Assembly: GCA_040755195.1 (NCBI GenBank)
Contig: JBFMBL010000005.1
Location: 22,862 to 86,861, forward strand
Reading direction: 5' to 3'
DNA: 64,000 bases
DNA from: SURF-55 sp040755195
Lineage (GTDB): Bacteria > Bacillota > Desulfotomaculia > Desulfotomaculales > Ammonificaceae
Part shown: in pieces, positions 44,388 through 53,074 of the stretch
Position numbering within the stretch: the first letter of the stretch is position 1
Layout of the letters: the number at the start of each line of letters is the position of its first letter
Notes under the pieces: model-generated
Seen by the model: the letters and a program-made list of their open reading frames with translations, nothing else
Database searches by the model: none
Told to the model about the DNA's origin: nothing
Made by a program: the position numbers and the translations under genes

Positions 44388-46304
44388 TCACATACCGACA
44401 CTCCCTCCCTGCTGTAACTGCTGAAGCAACCCGAGGAGAGCGATCGCAACGTCCGGCGGGACCTGTGGAATTCCGGCACCCGGCCCAGGCGGCAAGTCCC
44501 CGATATCCTGCGGCACCGCCTCCGGAGGAATGACGGCGGGCGGGGTAATGGGCGGCGTCGCGCCGGGCACGGGAGCACCCGCAGGCCCCCCGGACTGCTG
44601 CAACCTGCCCATGCGCTGCAGAACCTCCTCGCGGTTCGGCCACTCGACCGCTTCCAAGAGCGCCTGCGCGTCGATCGCACCTTTCTCAAACAAGAACGTC
44701 GCCTGGTTGTACTTCCCGGCCTTCGACACTGGAAGGCTACTGCCGGCCTCAACAAGCACATCAAAATCCCCCTTGATATTGCGGGGATCAAACGGAATAA
44801 ACTGCACCTGCTTGTCCTTCCCGACCACGCGGATGATTCGGCCGGGCGGGTAGAACTGCATAACCCGGGATTTAATCAGTTCCCCGAGGTCCTTCACGGT
44901 CTTCTCCATGCTGCGGTTCTTTAACCTAATCCGAGCCTGCCCGGCCTCCTGCAGCTCGGCGATCGCCGCCGCCGCGGTGATTCCCTGCGGCCTGCGCCCC
45001 TGCGTCACATCATGCACGCCACTGACCGTTTCACCCCATGTCGGAAGCAGTGTCAATAACTGCATGATATACGCCGCCATCTCGGGCGGCTTCTCACGCC
45101 GGACTTCGGTCCCCTTGTTTTTCCGCACGATCAAGCCGGGCTGGTTGGTCAACGTTTCCGGATCGACCCCTGACTCCTGGTCGAGAATCCACTGCATGTT
45201 ACCGGTCAGCGCCGCATTGTCAAGGACACGACGAATCAAGTCGTCAAGCGCGTTTTGGATCGGGGTGAGCTGCTCAACCTCGCTGATCGGCCAGAACCCG
45301 CCGCCAGTGTCTTCCTCAATCCCGTCTTCGTCCAGATTGTCATAGTTGTCGAAAGACACATATGGAAACACCTTACCATTGGACGAAAGATATGGATTCG
45401 GTCTGTCATCAAGAAGCACCCCGTTTGCTACCGTGATCACTCGACCGTTGGGATACTTCAGCGCATGCCTGGTGACCTCGCTGCCGTCGCTGTCCTGCTC
45501 GCGTAGGACCTCAACCGTGTCGTCCTTGAACCAACACTCGATAATCCGCGCGCGTAACCGGCCCTTCGCGCGCCAGTTGCCGCCGGCGGTAACGACATCG
45601 TCAATGTTGTGCCTGGCCGTCAACGGCTCGCAATACTCTCCCGGGTACATCTGGGAGAGCTGCGCGTCTGGCTTGACCTTCCAGCCGCGTTTCGGAAACA
45701 TACGCCGGATTGTCCCTAAATCCAGCGGATAACTCTCGATCACGTACATACAATCCTGGATATCCGGGCTCTGGCAGTCCGGATCCGGGTATATCTTGAA
45801 AGGACTTACATATCGAACATCCACTTCCCCGATCCCGCCGGCGGCGTCCACATTCCAAAGCACCTTGAGGAATCCCTTATTAAAGACCAGTCCCGCTTTC
45901 GCCAGGCGGGTAAGGATATACTGGATTGCCAGGCGCACCCAGAGATTATCCACAATTTTCTGCATAATCTCGGCATGAGAAATGTCATCTTTCTCTCCCG
46001 GGATAAAGATGATCTCGGGCTTGTTTTCGGTCAGCCACGGCAGAATCGCTTCGACGATGGAGAAGCAAATGTTCAGCCGCGCCTTTTTCTTGTACTTGGG
46101 CAGCTTTTGCTTGTCCCGGCCACGGTACGCCTTCCAGTTGTCCTTCATAGTTTTCTCAACATCTACGCGGGCCTTGCGCGCGTCGTCGAAAAGCCGGTAA
46201 ACGAACCGGACGAGATCCTGCTCTTCGGGCGTTTGGTCCTGGTCGACCACGACATCCCGCCCGCCGCCGGAAAAGATGCCCTTAATGCCGTCAAGAATGC
46301 CCAT
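44388..46304 (-). CDS. Portal protein
   Basis: 638 residues from ATG 46304 (GGAGG six bases upstream). Helical N-terminus (EEQDLVRFVYRLFDDARKARVDVEKTMKDNWKAYRG), a central region with YVSPFKIYPDPDCQSPDI, characteristic of large portals, and a long C-terminal helix. A proline/glycine-rich tail (GAPVPGATPPITPPAVIPPEAV) precedes the C-terminus. It lies between terminase and scaffold, the usual order. Large P22-like portal is the likely type. Confidence 0.85.
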   Translation of the reverse strand: MGILDGIKGIFSGGGRDVVVDQDQTPEEQDLVRFVYRLFDDARKARVDVEKTMKDNWKAYRGRDKQKLPKYKKKARLNICFSIVEAILPWLTENKPEIIFIPGEKDDISHAEIMQKIVDNLWVRLAIQYILTRLAKAGLVFNKGFLKVLWNVDAAGGIGEVDVRYVSPFKIYPDPDCQSPDIQDCMYVIESYPLDLGTIRRMFPKRGWKVKPDAQLSQMYPGEYCEPLTARHNIDDVVTAGGNWRAKGRLRARIIECWFKDDTVEVLREQDSDGSEVTRHALKYPNGRVITVANGVLLDDRPNPYLSSNGKVFPYVSFDNYDNLDEDGIEEDTGGGFWPISEVEQLTPIQNALDDLIRRVLDNAALTGNMQWILDQESGVDPETLTNQPGLIVRKNKGTEVRREKPPEMAAYIMQLLTLLPTWGETVSGVHDVTQGRRPQGITAAAAIAELQEAGQARIRLKNRSMEKTVKDLGELIKSRVMQFYPPGRIIRVVGKDKQVQFIPFDPRNIKGDFDVLVEAGSSLPVSKAGKYNQATFLFEKGAIDAQALLEAVEWPNREEVLQRMGRLQQSGGPAGAPVPGATPPITPPAVIPPEAVPQDIGDLPPGPGAGIPQVPPDVAIALLGLLQQLQQGGSVGM

Positions 46305-46488
46305 TTCGCTCCTCCATCCGCGCCTCGGATTCGTCGGTATGCGCAAAGCACTCGAACAACTTCAACCGCGCCGGAACCGGCAGGGGACTTTCCCGCTGCA
46401 TCAACCGCCACGACATCAAGGCCCCGAGTGCCACACCGCCCAGCATGAGTATCCCGCCCGAAATAAACCCTAACACTACCGCGGCCAT
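46291..46488 (-). CDS. Small single-pass membrane protein
   Basis: 65 residues. A hydrophobic N-terminus (VVLGFISGGILMLGGVALGALMSW) followed by a charged tail. It overlaps the portal start by 14 bases and the preceding small gene by 13. Unknown; coupling with the portal suggests it is real. Confidence 0.5.
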   Translation of the reverse strand: MAAVVLGFISGGILMLGGVALGALMSWRLMQRESPLPVPARLKLFECFAHTDESEARMEERNGHS

Positions 46489-46583
46489 ACGATCACCAGT
46501 GTTATAACTGTCGGTAAAAGGTAAATCAACGCTGCCGCCAACTTGTCCGCCAAACCCGGTCTTTCCGGCTCGAACTCAATCAC
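46476..46583 (-). CDS. Very small membrane protein (35 residues)
   Basis: GTG start 46583 with AAGGAGGA six bases upstream. Sequence: a charged lead (IEFEPERPGLADKL) and one transmembrane segment (AAALIYLLPTVITLVIVWP). Fits between terminase stop and the next small membrane gene with a short overlap. Function unknown. Confidence 0.5.
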   Translation of the reverse strand: MIEFEPERPGLADKLAAALIYLLPTVITLVIVWPR

Positions 46584-46585
46584 AA

Positions 46586-48130
46586 TTATTCCTCCTTGCT
46601 CGGCACCGCCGGCAGAAGTTCGCCGGCGTGCATCCGCATGGCTTCCCACCAGTACACTGACGCATGCGCCCAATGATCCGGACCCGAGTTCGCCCACCGC
46701 CGGACCTCGTTCCCCATCTTGTCCGTACTCCGCACCTCGTACAGCGCCGCCCAATGCTTCGCGTACTCTTCTAGCTGGTACGGATCTACCGGATCGTGCG
46801 GCGTAATCAGGATCTTACCGGCCTTAAAATCCTTAATCACGCGGTCGATGACCTGCGTCCGCTCGGCCAGCAGGACACCCTCGGCGTCCCGGCCGCGATC
46901 AACCGGTTCGAGGTCCTTCGGCCGCTTCGGGTCGTCGACGTAGAAGTTCAGGTAAACCCGGAACGGAAATGCTTCTCTTAACTTCGTCGCCTCATCCTTG
47001 TCCGGATTGCCGTCAATTACGCAGCACCGGACGTCATACTGCGTGATCAGGCCCTTGACCTCTTCCCAAGTCTTCGCCACGACGAACCGGAATAGCCCCT
47101 TGTGATTGCCGATAATGCAGTGGTGAACCTTACCCTGGTCAACGCCCATGCACGCGCTGACGCCGTCGTTTGCAGCTGCACTCAGGTTTTTAAGAATGTC
47201 CCCGCGTCCAACCGCCGTTGGCCCGCCCGCAAACGGCAGGCCCAACACGAAGTTGTAAAAATAGTCCTCGGTCTTATTTCGGAATGCCCAGATCACGTCC
47301 GCCGCTGACTTCCACGGCGCCATCATCTGACTAATCCAGTACCCCGAAATACTCTTCCCTGCCCATTTTGGCACCCACACCCCGCGCCGGCGGGTATCAT
47401 CATCGAGAACTCGCTTGCACTTGACGCAGACATACTGCTCCGCGTCTATATCAACGCTGTCCGGCCAGGAAAGATACTGCCGTTTCCCGCAGCCGGGACA
47501 GCGAACGAACCAGTGTTTCTGGTCGCTCTGCTGCCAAACTTTATCAACCCCGACATTCGGCACCGTCGGGTTTGAGTAGTGCCACTGTCCGGCGTACTGA
47601 CTCGCCTGTAGCCTACTTTCTAACCCCTCGATTACGGCCAGGTTCGACCGATCCTCTTCGTCATAGACATTTAGGTCCGAACTGACCATAATTGACTGCC
47701 GCTCGCCGAATGTCCCACGGTACAAAACAAATCCACTGCCGAACCGCTTCGCGCCGACCTTGTCCGTCCCACTAGGCCGCAGCGCCTCGTTTTTCTCGAT
47801 CATCGGCAGGACCTTCGTTTCGTGGAACTCGCTGACGAGATCCCGCGTCGGCAGGGTGTAGATTACACCGTACCCGTACCGCTTGGCGAAAAAGGCCGTT
47901 TTGATGATCTGTAGCGTAGTTAGCCCAACCTGGCTGCACTTCGGGACGACCTGCTCGGGAGACTCGTCTTCGAAAATCTCCCGCAGGAAAGCGCGGTTGT
48001 AAAGCTCCAGCCGGATACCCTTTTCGCTGACCATTTCGTTTTCGCCGATCCAGCGTAGGATGGGACGGTTGTCAACGCGCAGCGCACGCGCCAGGTTCCC
48101 CACCACAATTCCCATCGTCACCCCAGCCAT
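46586..48130 (-). CDS. terL: Terminase large subunit (GpA-like)
   Basis: 514 residues from ATG 48130 (GGGAGG nine bases upstream, two bases before the small-subunit stop). A deviant Walker A (VPKCSQVGLTTLQ) is of the type found in lambda gpA-like terminases; Walker B is SDLNVYDEEDRS. Two CXXC pairs (CPGCGKRQY; CVKCKRV) form a zinc element. Nuclease region is C-terminal (CVIDGNPDKDEATKL). It packages DNA into proheads. The GpA class usually makes cohesive ends at cos, so a cos site may exist near the small-subunit gene. Confidence 0.88.
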   Translation of the reverse strand: MAGVTMGIVVGNLARALRVDNRPILRWIGENEMVSEKGIRLELYNRAFLREIFEDESPEQVVPKCSQVGLTTLQIIKTAFFAKRYGYGVIYTLPTRDLVSEFHETKVLPMIEKNEALRPSGTDKVGAKRFGSGFVLYRGTFGERQSIMVSSDLNVYDEEDRSNLAVIEGLESRLQASQYAGQWHYSNPTVPNVGVDKVWQQSDQKHWFVRCPGCGKRQYLSWPDSVDIDAEQYVCVKCKRVLDDDTRRRGVWVPKWAGKSISGYWISQMMAPWKSAADVIWAFRNKTEDYFYNFVLGLPFAGGPTAVGRGDILKNLSAAANDGVSACMGVDQGKVHHCIIGNHKGLFRFVVAKTWEEVKGLITQYDVRCCVIDGNPDKDEATKLREAFPFRVYLNFYVDDPKRPKDLEPVDRGRDAEGVLLAERTQVIDRVIKDFKAGKILITPHDPVDPYQLEEYAKHWAALYEVRSTDKMGNEVRRWANSGPDHWAHASVYWWEAMRMHAGELLPAVPSKEE

Positions 48131-48131
48131 C

Positions 48132-48587
48132 TCAGTCAGTCCTCCCGACCTTTTCCAGCTCATCGGCGATCTGATTCCGTCGTGGGCAGTCACCGCACAC
48201 CCGACAGACCGCGCCCACCAGCAGCGCGACAACCTGCTCCCCGAACTCGTGCGTAACCTCCATCCGGTCAACAAATAATCTCAGATACTTGCCTAAAAGC
48301 TCCAATGCCTTGACTTTATCCCGGCGGCCGGCAGAAAAAGCTATGTCGGCAAGCTCGCCGATCACACTCTCCGCTGTTACCTGCGCCCGTTTTTTTCGGG
48401 CGTCCATACCCCTCTGAATCTCCGCGGCGATGTGCGGCTTTTGCAGCAACTTGGCCGCGCACTTTACCGCCCACGAGGGACTATATCCCGCGCGGATCGC
48501 CGCCTGGGTTGCGTTAAGATCCACCAGGTATTCTACGGCGAACGCTCTCTGTTTGTCGGTCAACCCGGGCTTACGCCCGCCCGTCAT
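48132..48587 (-). CDS. terS: Terminase small subunit
   Basis: About 151 residues. LTDKQRAFAVEYLVDLNATQAAIRAGYSPSWA is the terminase_2 helix-turn-helix DNA-binding motif; the remainder is helical, and a C-terminal CXXC (CRVCGDC) is unusual. ATG 48587 (M5 of the longest frame) is preferred. It lies directly upstream of the large subunit. Confidence 0.88.
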   Translation of the reverse strand: MTGGRKPGLTDKQRAFAVEYLVDLNATQAAIRAGYSPSWAVKCAAKLLQKPHIAAEIQRGMDARKKRAQVTAESVIGELADIAFSAGRRDKVKALELLGKYLRLFVDRMEVTHEFGEQVVALLVGAVCRVCGDCPRRNQIADELEKVGRTD

Positions 48588-48605
48588 GACACACCCCACC
48601 CCAAA

Positions 48606-48712
48606 ACAAAAAGCCCGCTAACTGCCCCACACTGGACAAAAAGCTAAACCCTCGGCTGTTAACCGTGGCCGCAATCTGTCACAGTTGTGGAAAAGTTAGT
48701 GGGCTTTCTTCC
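48606..48712 (-). terminator. Long-loop hairpin in the terS-parB spacer
   Basis: AGCCCGCTAACT near 48610 and AGTTAGTGGGCT near 48693-48704 pair with one wobble, enclosing about 80 bases that can fold further. On the minus strand the stem is followed by TTTTTGTTTT. It could terminate transcription from parB or be a regulatory or packaging-site structure. The rest of the 259-bp gap shows no gene. Confidence 0.45.
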
Positions 48713-48846
48713 CTTCTGGGTAATATTTGCGATCCCAAGACCTTGCTCAGTCCCAAGGATCTACCCGATTCTGTAACGAAATTATGCTTTAGTTCTGATC
48801 ACAAGATTCTGCTACGAAAAATCTTAGCAGTCGTGTCGAAACTTTG

Positions 48847-50268
48847 TCAAGAACTTCTTTTCAAAAACCATTCCTCCGCGCCCCTCAGGCCCTGCGCCAC
48901 CGCCGGCCACTCAAGAATAACTTCCATGAGCTGCTTCTCGGTCAGGGTTTCGAGCAATCCAAGGAACTTGGGCCACCAGTCACCAGTACAACTATACACT
49001 TTTTCGGTCCAGCCGAACTTGTCCTTCAGGTACTTGCGGTCTGAAATCTTTCTTTGCCCTGTCCCCTGATCCCACCCAGCGCCGACGTCCGTCAACATCC
49101 GGGCGGCCAAGTAGATTAAAAACCTCTTGGGAAGCAGGTTTGCTAATGTCATAACCGGGTTTAACTTAACCAGCCCGGCGATTTCTTCAAGCTCCGCCTC
49201 GAACGCCTCTTTGGCTTCCTTGGTCTTTTCCCGCTCCGCCGCGGCTTTCTTTTTCTTGAAGCAGGAGGGCTTGATGCAGATCTCGAACGGTTTCTCGTCG
49301 TACTTGTCGGCGCCCAACTTGTTATTTTCGCACCCCGCGCACTCGGCTTGGTCAAAGAAGACGCCGTACCGGGTCAGGTACTCGAAATTGCCATACCCGA
49401 GCTTGCCCAGGTCGATCAGCTTTTCGCCCTTCCGGGACATTCTCTCGACCTTTTTCTGCATCGCCTGGCGGCGCTCTTCCTCCGCCTCAGCCTGCTTCTT
49501 GTCGTAGCAGGAATGTTTCATGCAGTATTTCTCATTGGGTTTATCGCCCGGAGGGTAATACCACTTGGCCCCGGTTTTTGCGTGTACACAACCCTCGCAC
49601 CCAGAAAGGTCAAATTTCACGTCGTAATCTATAAGCGGCCGGCCGTGTTCCGCAACTTGTTTGTACACCACTCTATCCACCTTGGCCACAGGCACGCCCT
49701 CGTCCCGGATTAGCTCCGCCGATTTTCTGATCACCACGCCCGGTAAGTTTTTAACAAAACCGGCCAGCGCCCGCCCGTGGCTCGGGCTGAGCATTCCACG
49801 TGAAATATCGTCCCGAACCTGCTCCGGCAGTTCGAGCAGCCGCAGCCGGTTCGCGATGTGCGGCTGGCTCACGCCCAGTTTCTCAGCTAGCGCCTCCTGC
49901 GTGTAGCCGTGCTCATCGAGCAACACCCGGTAGGCCTGCGCCTCCTCGATCGGGTCCAAATCTTTGCGCTGCAGGTTCTCGGTCAACATCAACTCGGCTT
50001 CTTGTTTCGGCGTCAGGTCCTTCACGATCGCCGGGACGGACTCCAGCCCGGCCAACTGCGCCGCCCGCCAGCGGCGTTCACCGGCAACTATCCGCAGGCC
50101 CTCACCGTTCGGAACCAGTACTAACGGCTGTAGGATTCCCACCCCCCGGATGCTCTGCGCCAGTTCTCCCAGCGCTTCCGGATCGAAGTTTTTTCGCGGA
50201 TTGCTTGGGTTTGTAGATATCTTCGAAACGGATATGTTCTGCAGGGTATCGAATATTACTTGCATCAT
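48847..50268 (-). CDS. ParB/Spo0J-type protein with cysteine-rich modules (no ParA)
   Basis: 473 residues. N-terminal ParB domain: GERRWRA (residues 63-69) and ENLQR (97-101), the nucleotide-contacting motifs; then a helix-turn-helix (TQEALAEKLGVSQPHIANRL). The C-terminal half holds two similar zinc-type modules: GCEGCVHA...YCMKHSC and AECAGCENN...ICIKPSC. No ParA gene is in the prophage. It may be a CTP-dependent clamp for DNA segregation or transcription control, or a ParB-like nuclease. The start has a GGAGGAGGAGAGG site upstream. Unlike its leftward neighbours it is not coupled to terS. Confidence 0.8.
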   Translation of the reverse strand: MMQVIFDTLQNISVSKISTNPSNPRKNFDPEALGELAQSIRGVGILQPLVLVPNGEGLRIVAGERRWRAAQLAGLESVPAIVKDLTPKQEAELMLTENLQRKDLDPIEEAQAYRVLLDEHGYTQEALAEKLGVSQPHIANRLRLLELPEQVRDDISRGMLSPSHGRALAGFVKNLPGVVIRKSAELIRDEGVPVAKVDRVVYKQVAEHGRPLIDYDVKFDLSGCEGCVHAKTGAKWYYPPGDKPNEKYCMKHSCYDKKQAEAEEERRQAMQKKVERMSRKGEKLIDLGKLGYGNFEYLTRYGVFFDQAECAGCENNKLGADKYDEKPFEICIKPSCFKKKKAAAEREKTKEAKEAFEAELEEIAGLVKLNPVMTLANLLPKRFLIYLAARMLTDVGAGWDQGTGQRKISDRKYLKDKFGWTEKVYSCTGDWWPKFLGLLETLTEKQLMEVILEWPAVAQGLRGAEEWFLKRSS

Positions 50269-50521
50269 TCTCCTCTCCTCCTCCTGGCAAAAACGTGATC
50301 ACGTTCCATGTCCCGTAAATGTCGGGCAGTTCCAGGCACGCCGTCAGCGGCTGCGGCAGCTCAAGCAGCGCCGGGTCCAGCGGGAGCCGGGCCGTCCCGT
50401 CGATCACTTCCACGCCAGGCCCCCGCAAAAACTCAATCAACAGCGCGGCCATCAGCTCCGGCAACCGCCCCGGCGTCCTCCCGGCCCGTTCCTCCCAGCG
50501 CTTAACAGCGTGGCTGGTCAA
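50102..50521 (-). CDS. Phage protein, unknown, overlapping parB
   Basis: About 139 residues from TTG 50521 (GGAGGAGGG upstream). N-terminal TSHAVKRWEERAGRTPG is a motif of small phage proteins of unknown role, and the core (YGTWNVITFLPGGGE) is coherent. The frame overlaps the ParB-like gene by 167 bases, which is unusual; the protein may really end earlier or the overlap may be genuine. Moderate confidence. Confidence 0.45.
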   Translation of the reverse strand: MTSHAVKRWEERAGRTPGRLPELMAALLIEFLRGPGVEVIDGTARLPLDPALLELPQPLTACLELPDIYGTWNVITFLPGGGEENDASNIRYPAEHIRFEDIYKPKQSAKKLRSGSAGRTGAEHPGGGNPTAVSTGSER

Positions 50522-50559
50522 TGCAATTTTTACCCTCCTCCGCCGGCACCGGGTCACGG

Positions 50560-51051
50560 CTACGCTCCCGAACTGAACAAACCTGGAGGGTTCCCCTCCG
50601 CCGCCGCGCTTTTCGCCTGCGAGAGGTGTAATCCCATGCCGTACAGCACCAGTGAAACCTCGTGCATCTCAAAAATGGTGATCTCCACCCGGGGCGGATC
50701 GTTATAATCCTTGCGTATGAATTCGCCAACGATCCGGCTGTCGTTTGTATAGATAACCCCCTGCAGGGCGTCCTTGACCGACTTGACCAGGTTGTCCAGG
50801 TCCGGCTTGGTATCCGGGTATAAAACCTTTTTCGGCTTCGACTTCGGCTTGAGGATGTAGAAATTCACCCACAGGAACAAGGGCCCGTCCAACAACTTGC
50901 CGGGGCGGTACTGCTCCGCTTTGCCCCGAATGGTGTTTTCCCAGGCAACCGTAGTTTCGGGGGTGTAACTGACCGTCTGGCCGGTCTTCGTCCGAACAGT
51001 TCTTGCCCGGGCCTTCGGAACCGCCTCTCCGTACACCGTGAAGTTTACCAT
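50560..51051 (-). CDS. rusA: RusA-type Holliday junction resolvase
   Basis: 163 residues. VNFTVYGEAVPKARARTVR, TPETTVAWENTIR and KPDLDNLVKSVKDALQGVIYTNDSRI match the RusA family; the Asp residues in KPDLDN and TNDSRI coordinate metal. It resolves recombination intermediates in phage replication or recombination. Overlaps the downstream end of the metallopeptidase-like gene by 7 bases. Confidence 0.85.
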   Translation of the reverse strand: MVNFTVYGEAVPKARARTVRTKTGQTVSYTPETTVAWENTIRGKAEQYRPGKLLDGPLFLWVNFYILKPKSKPKKVLYPDTKPDLDNLVKSVKDALQGVIYTNDSRIVGEFIRKDYNDPPRVEITIFEMHEVSLVLYGMGLHLSQAKSAAAEGNPPGLFSSGA

Positions 51052-51608
51052 CCCAGCTCCGCCTCCCCTGCCGTTTTATCCGGTTCTGTGCCTGTTTCTC
51101 CGGATGTAACCGGTTCTGTGCTTGTTTTGTCCTCCGTAGCCTCCGCGTCCTGCCCTAAGAAATCATCAAGGAGCATTTGCCCCTGACGCTCGAACTCTGC
51201 AAGCTTCTGATTCTCGGCCGCCTTTAGATACTGTTTCACCGTTTCCATCCAGGCCCCGTGCCGGCTGACAACCGCAATAAAATCCTCCACGTCGTGCGGC
51301 CAAACACACCAGCCGTTCTCACCCACACCACAATGCGCCAGTTCGTGATCCACCAGCGCGATCCGGGCGGAAAGATCGAGTTCCTTCCAGACGTCATCAT
51401 TGATCACGACAAGGAAGTCGTACCCGTGCAAGAACTTGTCCCGATCGCTGACCTTGTACGCCTTCGCCCAGGTTTCCTTCTTCTGGCTTGACCACGGCCC
51501 CTCACGAAACAGATACTTAATCTTCGCCAGCACTAAATGTTGGTGGTACTCCTGGATCAACCCCTTCGCTAACAGCTCCACCGCCGGCGCGTCTCTCCAA
51601 TCCGCCAT
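51045..51608 (-). CDS. Putative phage metallopeptidase-like protein
   Basis: About 187 residues. LVDHELAHC contains an HEXXH-like zinc site (H-E-L-A-H), and WPHDVEDF may supply the third ligand, matching a phage family annotated as putative metallopeptidase. The C-terminal ~60 residues are acidic and threonine-rich. ATG 51608 is chosen by spacing from AAAGGGG. Substrate unknown. Confidence 0.65.
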   Translation of the reverse strand: MADWRDAPAVELLAKGLIQEYHQHLVLAKIKYLFREGPWSSQKKETWAKAYKVSDRDKFLHGYDFLVVINDDVWKELDLSARIALVDHELAHCGVGENGWCVWPHDVEDFIAVVSRHGAWMETVKQYLKAAENQKLAEFERQGQMLLDDFLGQDAEATEDKTSTEPVTSGETGTEPDKTAGEAELGW

Positions 51609-51747
51609 TCTTTCCATCCCCTTTCAGTAGTTGCCGGCGCTTTGCCCGCGCCCGGCTCTTATCCCTATACTCCTTCCGCTGCGGCGGTTTCTGCCGGCCG
51701 CGCGCGTGCTTGCTCTCCAGTTTAAAAAACCTCCACAGGTCGAACAC
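51517..51747 (-). CDS. Small basic phage protein, unknown
   Basis: 76 residues, GTG start with GGGAGGTGG four bases upstream. Very basic (FFKLESKHARGRQKPPQRKEYRDKSRARAKRR). It overlaps the metallopeptidase-like gene by about 90 bases, which lowers confidence; the strong ribosome site supports it. Between 51748 and 51861 no further gene is convincing. Confidence 0.45.
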   Translation of the reverse strand: MFDLWRFFKLESKHARGRQKPPQRKEYRDKSRARAKRRQLLKGDGKNGGLERRAGGGAVSEGVDPGVPPTFSAGED

Positions 51748-51861
51748 GCTACCACCTCCCCCCTGGCGGCGGCAACGGCCCCCTGCCGTATCGCGGGCAG
51801 ACCATCACCTTATACAACGTCATTTTGTAACACTGTTTTAACTGCTTCCGCCTGCACTGTT

Positions 51862-52644
51862 TTACCCCTCCGGTTTCCCCGACCAATGCCCGGCGCCCAC
51901 CTGGTGCCGGTGGTGCCGGTAGTCGTGCGTCAACTGCTCCAACTCGTCAGTCATCTTATTAACGGCATCAAGGGTATAGAAATACCGGCTTTCCAGCGCC
52001 TCTAACCGGCGTTGCAAGTTCTCGGTTTTTTCTTTCAGAACCTCGACGAACAGGTATCCCCTAAGCTTGTCCTCTTCTTTTTGATCCTCGCCGCCGGAAA
52101 AACCCTCTCCAGGATCGTCCACACTGCACGAAACAGGCGAGTCTGGGGTAAAACTACCTGCCTGTTCATGCGGTTTTGGCTCCGCATGCTGCTTCTTTTG
52201 CACCTGGCCGGTCAGCCCCAACTCCTTTTTAATGGCGTAGTACCGCCAATTTTCTATTTCGAGCTCCCGCATGATTTGCACATCGGTCTTACCCTCAGCC
52301 TTCATTCGCTCGAAAACTTCACGTGTCAACTTCCCCCGCGCTAACTCCATCTTGCTTTTCGGTTTCGCCTCGTATACTGCCGCTGCTTCCACGATTTCGT
52401 CCTCCCTTCGCTTCATAACCTCGACTTTAGTCCCGCTCGCAATATCCGCCTTAGACACGCTGTACGTGTACCCCAGTGGGTGCCTGATGGTGACCAGGCG
52501 CCTTGTAACCTGGACCACCGTACCCGTATCGCCGTACGCAAATCCGTCGCTATTACCGATACTGTTACGCGCCAGTTCGTACTTCGATCGCGCCCAGCGG
52601 ACCCCCACTGCGTCGCCAGGCTCGATGCCGCTAAAAAGGCACAT
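51862..52644 (-). CDS. Phage protein with SH3-like and helical segments, unknown
   Basis: 260 residues. First ~70 residues look like a beta barrel (GDAVGVRWARSKYEL, GDTGTVVQVTRRLVTIRHPLG). A central HTH-like segment (KLTREVFERMKAEGKTDVQIMRELEIENWRYYAIKKELG) and a C-terminal coiled coil (KEKTENLQRRLEALESRYFYTLDAVNKMTDELEQL) follow. A DNA-binding or regulatory function is plausible. ATG overlaps the stop of the next gene upstream. Confidence 0.5.
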   Translation of the reverse strand: MCLFSGIEPGDAVGVRWARSKYELARNSIGNSDGFAYGDTGTVVQVTRRLVTIRHPLGYTYSVSKADIASGTKVEVMKRREDEIVEAAAVYEAKPKSKMELARGKLTREVFERMKAEGKTDVQIMRELEIENWRYYAIKKELGLTGQVQKKQHAEPKPHEQAGSFTPDSPVSCSVDDPGEGFSGGEDQKEEDKLRGYLFVEVLKEKTENLQRRLEALESRYFYTLDAVNKMTDELEQLTHDYRHHRHQVGAGHWSGKPEG

Positions 52645-53074
52645 CGTCGACCAGCTCCTGCTGCACCGGGACGGTTGCGTATATTGCGCCGTACCGCTGC
52701 TGATTCGCCCTGATCGCCGGCGTCAGGTCCAAGTCGAACGCTCGACTGATGCCCGTCTCCGGACGCGCCGCCCCGGCCGCACAAATACACCGGAAGACAC
52801 ACTTAAAAATAGCCTCGTCGACCTGGCGCGGCAGATAGACAAAGCCGGCGTCCATACACGCCCAGCACTTAATCTCTCGCGGCGGCGTCCGCAGCCAGCG
52901 CCGGCGGTAACCTTTTGTCAGCGTGATCTTATTCCCACAGCCCGGGCAAGTGGCCGTGAATTGCAACTCTGGATTCATCACACGCACCACTGCGCCGCAC
53001 ACCCGGCAGGGAACCGCCGGCTCAGCCTCCGGCGGGTTAAGCACGCGGTCAAGTATCGCCCCGACTTGCTCCAC
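52631..53074 (-). CDS. Zinc-finger-rich phage protein, unknown
   Basis: 147 residues from GTG 53074 with GGGAGGTGAT upstream. Three Cys pairs: CRVCG, CPGCG and CWACMDAG..., plus KCVFRCIC, suggesting two zinc ribbons of the DnaJ/primase type. It overlaps the replication initiator by 26 bases. A helicase-loader or replication accessory role is possible from position; not shown by sequence. Confidence 0.55.
   Translation of the reverse strand: MEQVGAILDRVLNPPEAEPAVPCRVCGAVVRVMNPELQFTATCPGCGNKITLTKGYRRRWLRTPPREIKCWACMDAGFVYLPRQVDEAIFKCVFRCICAAGAARPETGISRAFDLDLTPAIRANQQRYGAIYATVPVQQELVDDVPF

Noticed and set aside
43996..44643. 215-residue version of the small gene before the portal
   Set aside because: The first ~110 codons overlap the portal C-terminus and are low-complexity. 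A GTG with a strong ribosome site at 44307 gives a coherent shorter protein.
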